A stretch of DNA of 64,000 bases from Pseudarthrobacter polychromogenes (lineage in GTDB: Bacteria > Actinomycetota > Actinomycetes > Actinomycetales > Micrococcaceae), in NCBI RefSeq assembly GCF_014644495.1, contig NZ_BMKU01000002.1, forward strand, positions 363,414-427,413, given 5' to 3'. Shown here in pieces: positions 57,843-64,000 of this stretch (within the stretch, counting starts at the first letter, position 1; each line of letters begins with the position of its first letter). Under the pieces are notes generated by a model. The model had not been told where the DNA came from. It ran no database searches and saw only the letters and a list, made by a program, of their open reading frames with translations. The translations under genes and the position numbers were made by a program.

Positions 57843-58826
57843 ATGGTCTACATCTGGAACGATCCGTCCGAGGTCCCGGCGGACTTCGGCCCATCTGTGG
57901 TCACGATCGGGAACTTCGACGGCGTTCACCGGGGGCACCAGCAGGTGCTGTCCGAACTGATCCGCACGGCGCGGATCACAAGGTCCAAAGCCGTTGTGGT
58001 CACCTTCGACCCGCACCCGGCCCAGGTCCACCGTCCCGAGTCCGCGCCCGAGCTGATCATGGGCTTGCAGGACAAGCTGGAGGCGCTGGGGGAGTTGGGC
58101 CTGGACGCCATCCTGGTCATGAAGTATTCGCTGGACCTGGCCAGCCTCACCCCCGAGGAATTCGTGGAGCAGTACCTTGTGGACTGCCTGCATGCCGGCC
58201 ATGTTGTGATCGGCCACGACGTACGCTTCGGCCGCGGCAACTCAGGGGACCTGGACACCATGAAGGAGCTCGGCCGGAAGTTCGGGTTCGAGGTGCAGGT
58301 GATCAGTGAGTTCGGCTCCGAGGGCTACCCCCTGCATGACGACGACGGCACGGACCGCCGCTGTTCCTCCACCTGGGTGCGGGAAGCCCTGCAGGAAGGG
58401 GACGTTGCAACGGCGTCCGCTGTCCTGGGACGCCCGCACCGGATGCGCGGCGAAGTTGTCCACGGCGCCGCACGCGGCCGTGCGCTCGGATTCCCCACCG
58501 CAAACCTGGCCAGCAACGCCAGCGGACTGGTTCCTGCCGACGGCATTTACGCCGGCTGGCTGGTGGACCAGGCAGGGACCCGGTGGCCCGCGGCTATCTC
58601 CGTGGGCTCAAACCCCACATTCGACGGCGTCAGCCGCCAGGTGGAAGCCCACGTGATCGACCGGCCAAAAGAGGACGTGGAAGACTTCGATCTGTACGGC
58701 CAGACAGTAGTTGTGGAATTCGTTGCCCGCCTCCGGGGCATGGTGGCCTACCGTGGGCCGGAAGCACTCGTGGAGCAGATGCGCCTGGACGTCGTCCAGG
58801 CACACGAGCTGCTGGCCCGGCGCTAG
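57843..58826 (+). CDS. ribF: Bifunctional riboflavin kinase/FAD synthetase
   Basis: A 327-residue enzyme making FMN then FAD from riboflavin. The N-terminal adenylyltransferase domain has VTIGNFDGVHRGHQ and TFDPHPAQV. The C-terminal flavokinase domain has GRALGFPTANL and AISVGSNPTF. ATG 57843 follows GGCGAGGG; ATG/GTG codons upstream lack a site. It follows truB at a distance, as in many actinobacteria. No FMN riboswitch is seen upstream. Confidence 0.96.
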   Translation: MVYIWNDPSEVPADFGPSVVTIGNFDGVHRGHQQVLSELIRTARITRSKAVVVTFDPHPAQVHRPESAPELIMGLQDKLEALGELGLDAILVMKYSLDLASLTPEEFVEQYLVDCLHAGHVVIGHDVRFGRGNSGDLDTMKELGRKFGFEVQVISEFGSEGYPLHDDDGTDRRCSSTWVREALQEGDVATASAVLGRPHRMRGEVVHGAARGRALGFPTANLASNASGLVPADGIYAGWLVDQAGTRWPAAISVGSNPTFDGVSRQVEAHVIDRPKEDVEDFDLYGQTVVVEFVARLRGMVAYRGPEALVEQMRLDVVQAHELLARR

Positions 58827-58853
58827 GGGCGCCCACCAGGGAAAGGCAGCACC

Positions 58854-59708
58854 GTGTCCGTCGAAAAGAACACCCGGAAGCTGGACAAAGGCATCGTCCG
58901 CGACTTCAGCTCACGGATGAGCTACGCCTCCTACCTCCAGCTGCCAACCCTCCTCAGTGCGCAGCAGCCGGTCAGTGAGCCCGAGCACCACGATGAAATG
59001 CTCTTCATCATCCAGCACCAGACCACCGAGCTGTGGCTCAAGCTGGTCCTGCATGAACTGCGCAGCGCGGCGGCGTGGCTCCGGGCCGATGACCTCGGAT
59101 CGGCGCTGAAGGGCATTGCCCGGGTCAAACACATCCAGAAGACCCTGACCGAGCAGTGGTCGGTCCTTGCCACGCTGACCCCCACCGAGTATTCCCAGTT
59201 CCGCGGCTTCCTGGGCAACTCCTCGGGCTTCCAGTCGAGCCAGTACCGGGCCGTGGAGTTCGTGCTGGGCAACAAGAACCGCAAGATGCTCCCGGTGTTC
59301 GAGTCGGACCCGGAAGCGCACGCCATGCTGGAGGAACTGCTGGCAGCCCCCAGCATCTACGACGAATTCCTGGGCTACCTCGCGCGGCAGGGCTTCGACG
59401 TTCCGGCGTCGGTCCTCCAGCGGGACGTGACCAGGGCCCACGAGTACACACCGGAACTGGTGCCACTGTTCAAGCACATCTACGAGAACGCCGCAGCCAA
59501 CTGGGGCGCGTACGAGGCCTGCGAGGAGCTGGTGGACCTTGAGGACAATTTCCAGCTGTGGCGGTTCCGGCACCTCCGGACGGTCCAGCGGACCATCGGC
59601 ATGAAGGCGGGTACTGGCGGCTCGAGCGGCGCGGCGTTCCTGCAGAAAGCCCTGGAACTGACGTTCTTCCCTGAACTGTTCGCAGTCCGGACGGAAATCG
59701 GCCAATGA
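58854..59708 (+). CDS. kynA: Tryptophan 2,3-dioxygenase
   Basis: A 284-residue heme dioxygenase converting L-tryptophan to N-formylkynurenine. MSYASYLQLPTLLSAQQP, FIIQHQTTELWLKL (distal pocket), RGFLGNSSGFQSSQYR and the heme-ligand His in WRFRHLRTVQRTIG, followed by the GTGGSSG loop, are all present. GTG 58854 lies 27 bp after ribF. kynU follows 61 bp later; no kynurenine formamidase gene is between them. Confidence 0.96.
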   Translation: MSVEKNTRKLDKGIVRDFSSRMSYASYLQLPTLLSAQQPVSEPEHHDEMLFIIQHQTTELWLKLVLHELRSAAAWLRADDLGSALKGIARVKHIQKTLTEQWSVLATLTPTEYSQFRGFLGNSSGFQSSQYRAVEFVLGNKNRKMLPVFESDPEAHAMLEELLAAPSIYDEFLGYLARQGFDVPASVLQRDVTRAHEYTPELVPLFKHIYENAAANWGAYEACEELVDLEDNFQLWRFRHLRTVQRTIGMKAGTGGSSGAAFLQKALELTFFPELFAVRTEIGQ

Positions 59709-59769
59709 GCACGCACCAGGGGACGTTCCGCCCGGGCACCAACCACCAGCCCGTCCACGGAAGGCAGCC

Positions 59770-60990
59770 ATGACTTTGCAGCAGCGCGCGGAAGAGCTGG
59801 ACAGCCATGATCCGCTGGCCCACTACCGCCACCACTTCATCGGATCGGACGCCCCCGTGTCCTACCTGGACGGCAACTCCCTGGGCCGGCCCCTCAAGCG
59901 GACCGCCGACGACGTCGCCGCCTTCATCCGCGACGACTGGGGAGGCCGCCTCATCCGCGGCTGGGATGAACACTGGCTCGCGATGCCCCAGGCCATCGGT
60001 GACCAGCTGGGCCGGGCAGTGCTGGGAGCGGCTCCCGGCCAGACCATCATTGCGGACTCCACCACCGTGGTGCTGTACAAACTGATCCGTGCCGCCCTCG
60101 CCGCGGTGGCCAGCCCCGACCGCAACGAGCTGGTCCTGGACACCGAAAACTTTCCCACGGACCGCTACCTGGTGGAAGGCATAGCGCTGGAAGAGGGGCT
60201 GACCCTCCGCTGGATCCAGGCTGATCCGGCCGCCGGGGTAACCGTTGAACAGGTGCGCGAGGCAACCGGACCGCGTACCGCCGTCGTCCTCCTCAGCCAG
60301 ATCGCCTACCGTTCCGGCCACCTGGCCGACCTTCCCGCCATCACGGCGGCAGTGCACGACGCCGGCGCACTGGTGGTGTGGGACCTGTGCCATTCCGCGG
60401 GGTCGGTGGAGATCGGGCTGGATGAAGCGGGCGTGGACTTCGCCGCCGGCTGCACCTACAAATACCTCAACGGGGGACCGGGGTCGCCCGCTTTTGCCTA
60501 CGTGAACCACCGGCACCTGCCGTCGCTCAACCAGCCGATCTGGGGGTGGATGGGCCGCAAGGACGCCTTTGAGATGGCTGCAGGATACGAGCCGGCCGCC
60601 GGGATCCGCGGCTTCCTCAGCGGGACGCCCGCCATCTTCGGCATGATCGCCATGAAGGGCACCCTTGACCTGGTCGAGGAAGCGTCCATGGCTGCCATCC
60701 GGGAGAAATCGGAGAAGCTGACAGCCTTCGCCGTCGAGGTTTTTGACGCCCTGCTGGCTCCCCTCGGGGCGGAGCTGGCGACGCCCCGCGACCCCGCCCG
60801 GCGTGGCAGCCACATCACGGTGGACCACGCGGAGTTTACGAAGGCAACGGTGGAGGCGCTCTGGGACGGGGACGTTATTCCTGACTTCCGTGCGCCGCAC
60901 GGCATCCGGGTGGGCCTCTCTCCGCTGAGCACCAGTTTCCGGGAGGTCCTGCAGGGCATGGAGGAAATGCGGAACCGCCTCCACGCATGA
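59770..60990 (+). CDS. kynU: Kynureninase
   Basis: A 406-residue PLP enzyme cleaving kynurenine to anthranilate and alanine. YLDGNSLGRPLK at the N-terminus, WDLCHSAGSVEIGLDEAGVDF, and the Schiff-base Lys in GCTYKYLNGGPGSPAF are diagnostic. LSGTPAIFGMIAMKG and the C-terminal APHGIRVGLSPL fit as well. It starts at ATG 59770 with GGAAGG upstream and forms an operon with kynA. Confidence 0.96.
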   Translation: MTLQQRAEELDSHDPLAHYRHHFIGSDAPVSYLDGNSLGRPLKRTADDVAAFIRDDWGGRLIRGWDEHWLAMPQAIGDQLGRAVLGAAPGQTIIADSTTVVLYKLIRAALAAVASPDRNELVLDTENFPTDRYLVEGIALEEGLTLRWIQADPAAGVTVEQVREATGPRTAVVLLSQIAYRSGHLADLPAITAAVHDAGALVVWDLCHSAGSVEIGLDEAGVDFAAGCTYKYLNGGPGSPAFAYVNHRHLPSLNQPIWGWMGRKDAFEMAAGYEPAAGIRGFLSGTPAIFGMIAMKGTLDLVEEASMAAIREKSEKLTAFAVEVFDALLAPLGAELATPRDPARRGSHITVDHAEFTKATVEALWDGDVIPDFRAPHGIRVGLSPLSTSFREVLQGMEEMRNRLHA

Positions 60991-61173
60991 CGCGGGCCCC
61001 TTTCGACAAGATTAGGCAGGGGCCGGTAAACTAAACGATGGATCCGGCTGCAGTCCGTGGCGGCTGGTTCCTGTTGTGTACGGCGCTGACCGGTTTCCGG
61101 TTGCCAGCCGCGGCAGCAGACCCGGCAGTGAAGTTCTGACCTGGGCCCTCACGGCACATCCCAAGGAGATATT
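60991..61173 (+). promoter_or_regulatory. rpsO promoter and leader region
   Basis: A possible promoter is TTCGAC (61002) with TAAACT (61027) at 19 bp. The transcribed part holds GCGGCTGG (61060-61067) pairing with CCAGCCGC (61104-61111), a stem with internal sequence that could also fold. S15 controls its own translation through leader RNAs in several phyla including actinobacteria. This is a candidate for such an element, not a confirmed match. Confidence 0.4.
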
Positions 61174-61443
61174 GTGGCACTTGACGCCGCTGTAAAGCAG
61201 TCCATCATCAAGGAATACGCAACCGGCGAAGGTGACACCGGTTCACCCGAGGTCCAGGTTGCTGTCCTGACCCAGCGGATCAAGGATCTGACTGAGCACA
61301 TGAAGGAGCACAAGCACGATTACCACACCCAGCGCGGTCTGCTGGCCATGGTTGGTCGTCGCAAGCGCATGCTGAGCTACCTCAAGAAGACTGACATCGC
61401 CCGCTACCGTTCGCTCATCGAGCGCCTCGGCCTGCGCCGCTAG
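61174..61443 (+). CDS. rpsO: 30S ribosomal protein S15
   Basis: An 89-residue S15. The C-terminal 16S-rRNA-binding part has [25 protein letters not shown], here cited by its core [13 protein letters not shown], followed by [13 protein letters not shown]. It starts at GTG 61174 behind AAGGAGATA. Codon use is strongly biased. It is followed by a terminator-like hairpin and then pnp, the near-universal rpsO-pnp order. Confidence 0.98.
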   Translation: MALDAAVKQSIIKEYATGEGDTGSPEVQVAVLTQRIKDLTEHMKEHKHDYHTQRGLLAMVGRRKRMLSYLKKTDIARYRSLIERLGLRR

Positions 61444-61454
61444 TCACACTTTGG

Positions 61455-61490
61455 GGCGGCCCTTTCCCCGTGGAACGGGCCGCCTTCTTC
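61455..61490 (+). terminator. Hairpin after rpsO
   Basis: GGCGGCCC (61455-61462) pairs with GGGCCGCC (61477-61484) around a 14-base loop, followed by the pyrimidine run TTCTTC. It may partially terminate rpsO transcription or act as an RNase processing site before pnp. Confidence 0.6.
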
Positions 61491-61685
61491 ACCTGAATAA
61501 CTAAACAGGAGGATCAACCGCATCACGCATTCGCGGTCCTCGGTAGTGATCCCCGGGAACGGCTCCCTTGAAGGCAGCCCCGGCCCGTGGGTCTCGATCG
61601 ATGACCGGGTGCAGGGCCAGTAGACAGATGCTGGCTGGGTTGATGCGGCTGGACTTCCGTAAAAACAGAAACGGAGGTGACTCTC
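61491..61685 (+). other. pnp leader with possible long-range pairing
   Basis: The spacer holds several short inverted repeats. CCGCATCA (61518-61525) can pair with TGATGCGG (61641-61648) across 115 bases. It ends in a very strong Shine-Dalgarno sequence GGAGGTGA (61673-61680). In other bacteria PNPase controls its own mRNA through a leader stem cut by RNase III, so a similar function is possible. Confidence 0.4.
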
Positions 61686-63947
61686 TTGGAGGGTCCCGAA
61701 ATCCAGTTCTCAGAAGCAGTCATTGACAACGGCCGATTCGGCAAGCGGGTTATCCGCTTTGAAACCGGCCGCCTTGCCAAGCAGGCAGCCGGCGCAGCAA
61801 TGGTGTACATCGACGACGACACCGCACTGCTGTCCGCCACCACCGCCGGCAAGCACCCGCGTGAAGGCTTCGACTTCTTCCCGCTGACGGTCGACGTCGA
61901 AGAGCGCATGTACGCTGCCGGCCGCATCCCGGGCTCGTTCTTCCGCCGCGAGGGACGCCCGTCCACCGAAGCCATCCTGGCCTGCCGCCTGATGGACCGC
62001 CCGCTGCGCCCCGCCTTCATCAAGGGCCTGCGCAACGAGGTCCAGATCGTGGTGACCGTCCTGGCCATCAACCCGGACGAGCTCTACGACGTGGTGGCCA
62101 TCAACGCCTCCTCCATGTCCACCCAGCTTTCCGGCCTGCCGTTCTCCGGCCCCATCGGCGGCGTCCGCGTTGCCCTGGTTGCCGACGAAAACGGTTCACA
62201 GTGGGTTGCTTTCCCCAAGCACTCCCAGCTGGAAAACTCCGTGTTCAACATGGTTGTTGCCGGCCGTATTGCCGGTGACGACGTCGCCATCATGATGGTG
62301 GAAGCCGAAGCTACCGACAACTCCTGGAACCTCATCAAGGAACAGGGCGCCACCGCTCCCACCGAAGAGGTTGTCTCCGAGGGCCTCGAGGCTGCCAAGC
62401 CGTTCATCAAGGCACTGTGCGACGCGCAGGCCGACCTCGCCGCCCGCGCAGCCAAGCCGACCGTCGAGTTCCCGGTCTTCCTGGACTACGAGGATGACGT
62501 CTACGCCGCCGTTGAGGCCGCTGCCGCTGAGAAGCTCACCGCCGTCTTCCAGATCGCTGACAAGCAGGAGCGCGACAACGCTTCCGACGCCCTGAAGGAC
62601 GAGGTCACCTCTTCCCTGGCCGGCCAGTTCGAAGGCCGCGAGAAGGAGCTGTCCGCAGCGTTCCGCTCGGTCACCAAGCACGTTGTGCGCCAGCGCATCC
62701 TCAAGGACCAGATCCGCATCGACGGCCGTGGCCTGACGGACATCCGCCAGCTCACCGCCGAGGTTGAGGTCCTCCCTCGCGTCCACGGCTCGGCCATCTT
62801 CGAGCGCGGCGAGACCCAGATCATGGGTGTCACCACGCTGAACATGCTGAAGATGGAACAGCAGATCGACTCGCTGTCACCGGTCAAGACCAAGCGTTAC
62901 ATGCACAACTACAACTTCCCGCCGTACTCCACCGGCGAGACCGGCCGCGTCGGTTCGCCGAAGCGCCGCGAAATCGGCCACGGTGCCCTGGCAGAGCGCG
63001 CGCTCGTGCCGGTCCTGCCGTCCCGCGAGGAATTCCCGTACGCCATCCGCCAGGTGTCTGAGGCTCTCAGCTCCAACGGTTCGACGTCCATGGGTTCCGT
63101 CTGCGCCTCCACCCTGTCCATGCTGAACGCCGGTGTGCCCCTGAAGGCCGCCGTCGCCGGTATTGCCATGGGCCTGGTGTCCGACCAGGTCGACGGCCAG
63201 ACCCGCTACGCGGCCCTGACCGATATCCTCGGCGCCGAAGACGCCTTCGGTGACATGGACTTCAAGGTTGCCGGCACGTCCGAGTTCGTCACGGCCATCC
63301 AGCTGGACACCAAGCTCGACGGCATCCCCGCTTCAGTGCTGGCAGCAGCCCTGAAGCAGGCACGCGAAGCCCGCCTGCACATCCTCGAGGTCATCGACTC
63401 CGCCATCGACACCCCGGACGAGCTCTCCGAGTTCGCCCCGCGCGTCATCGCCGTGAAGATCCCCGTGGACAAGATCGGCGAGGTCATCGGCCCTAAGGGC
63501 AAGATGATCAACCAGATCCAGGAAGACACCGGCGCTGACATCTCCATCGAGGACGACGGCACGGTCTACATTGGCGCCACCAACGGTCCGTCTGCCGAGG
63601 CAGCACGCTCCGCCATCAACGCCATCGCCAACCCGCAGGTCCCGGAAATCGGCGAGCGCTACCTGGGTACGGTCGTCAAGACCACCACCTTCGGTGCCTT
63701 CGTTTCGCTGACCCCGGGCAAGGACGGCCTCCTGCACATCTCCGAGCTGCGCAAGCTGGCCAACGGCAAGCGCGTGGACAACGTCGACGACGTCGTCTCT
63801 GTCGGCCAGAAGGTCCAGGTGGAAATCACCAAGATCGACGACCGTGGAAAGCTCTCGCTCGCCCCCGTAGTTGCCGAGGAAGAAGGCGCCGCGGATGAGA
63901 CCGAGCGCGCCCACGCCACGGAACCTGCTGAAGGCGCTGACGTCTAG
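61686..63947 (+). CDS. pnp: Polyribonucleotide nucleotidyltransferase (PNPase)
   Basis: A 753-residue exoribonuclease. Two RNase PH domains (about 10-240 and 340-570; second core [22 protein letters not shown]), a KH domain ([21 protein letters not shown]) and an S1 domain ([30 protein letters not shown]) are in canonical order. The TTG at 61686 ([12 protein letters not shown]) is chosen since GGAGGTGA lies five bases upstream; GTG 61677 would sit inside that site. The C-terminal 25 residues are acidic and low complexity. Confidence 0.96.
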   Translation: MEGPEIQFSEAVIDNGRFGKRVIRFETGRLAKQAAGAAMVYIDDDTALLSATTAGKHPREGFDFFPLTVDVEERMYAAGRIPGSFFRREGRPSTEAILACRLMDRPLRPAFIKGLRNEVQIVVTVLAINPDELYDVVAINASSMSTQLSGLPFSGPIGGVRVALVADENGSQWVAFPKHSQLENSVFNMVVAGRIAGDDVAIMMVEAEATDNSWNLIKEQGATAPTEEVVSEGLEAAKPFIKALCDAQADLAARAAKPTVEFPVFLDYEDDVYAAVEAAAAEKLTAVFQIADKQERDNASDALKDEVTSSLAGQFEGREKELSAAFRSVTKHVVRQRILKDQIRIDGRGLTDIRQLTAEVEVLPRVHGSAIFERGETQIMGVTTLNMLKMEQQIDSLSPVKTKRYMHNYNFPPYSTGETGRVGSPKRREIGHGALAERALVPVLPSREEFPYAIRQVSEALSSNGSTSMGSVCASTLSMLNAGVPLKAAVAGIAMGLVSDQVDGQTRYAALTDILGAEDAFGDMDFKVAGTSEFVTAIQLDTKLDGIPASVLAAALKQAREARLHILEVIDSAIDTPDELSEFAPRVIAVKIPVDKIGEVIGPKGKMINQIQEDTGADISIEDDGTVYIGATNGPSAEAARSAINAIANPQVPEIGERYLGTVVKTTTFGAFVSLTPGKDGLLHISELRKLANGKRVDNVDDVVSVGQKVQVEITKIDDRGKLSLAPVVAEEEGAADETERAHATEPAEGADV

Positions 63948-64000
63948 CATTCCGCCTTGCGGGCACGGCCTGCAGGTTGAAGCATGAAGCGGCGGGGCCG
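63948..64000. other. Window end after pnp
   Basis: No complete feature. An ATG at 63984 begins MKRRG and could open the next gene on the plus strand, where a M16 peptidase gene often follows pnp in actinobacteria. Too little sequence is present to decide. Confidence 0.2.

Overview
The window is a high-GC actinobacterial chromosome segment, most like the Micrococcaceae (Arthrobacter/Pseudarthrobacter group). This is inferred from codon use, frequent GTG/TTG starts, and actinobacterial gene orders: rpsB-tsf-pyrH-frr-cdsA, dxr-S2P-ispG-GNAT-proS, rimP-nusA-ylxR-infB-rbfA-truB-ribF and rpsO-pnp. It is mostly core chromosome. I see no insertion sequence, prophage, CRISPR array, rRNA or tRNA gene.

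Layout. 1-1.6 kb: the 3' part of an acyl-CoA dehydrogenase gene converging on an M23-like protein. 2.1-7.1 kb: rpsB, tsf, pyrH, frr, cdsA and a DivIVA-repeat protein. 7.1-13.1 kb: an acetate/monocarboxylate uptake region in which a LytS/LytTR two-component system lies between two DUF485 + sodium:solute symporter pairs. 13.2-27.3 kb: a complete branched-chain amino acid (leucine) catabolic locus. It holds an Lrp regulator, the branched-chain 2-oxoacid dehydrogenase genes bkdABC, a TetR regulator, then acyl-CoA carboxylase beta and alpha subunits, isovaleryl-CoA dehydrogenase, 3-oxoacid CoA-transferase A and B, a MaoC hydratase and a CitE-like lyase. This gene set matches the Mycobacterium tuberculosis Rv2495c-Rv2506 region.

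27.3-30.7 kb: lipase maturation factor, a TSUP transporter and a DAO-family oxidoreductase. 30.8-39.3 kb: the non-mevalonate isoprenoid genes dxr and ispG, with a site-2 protease, a GNAT protein and proS. Between the protease and ispG sits a two-gene unit: a SatD-like protein whose N-terminal half carries nucleotidyl-cyclase-like signatures joined to a helix-turn-helix, plus a small membrane protein. 39.3-44.7 kb: a second TSUP transporter, a PLP decarboxylase, an APH(6)/hydroxyurea-type kinase, a VIT-family transporter and a DUF4439 protein. 44.8-58.8 kb: translation genes (rimP, nusA, ylxR, infB, rbfA, truB, ribF), interrupted by a ScyD-like secreted protein, a deaminase, a zinc-finger thioredoxin, an aminotransferase and a TerC gene preceded by a clear yybP-ykoY (manganese) riboswitch. 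58.9-61.0 kb: kynA-kynU (tryptophan to anthranilate). 61.2-64 kb: rpsO-pnp.

Regulatory signals visible by eye include several perfect terminator-like hairpins, two Crp/GlxR-type palindromes (one perfect, before bkdABC), a pair of GTTA-N8-TAAC palindromes before the leucine operon, an AT-rich inverted repeat before the SatD-like gene, and the Mn riboswitch. The best candidate for an undescribed system is the SatD-like/membrane-protein pair with its AT-rich repeat. All assignments come from reading the sequence; no database search was run.
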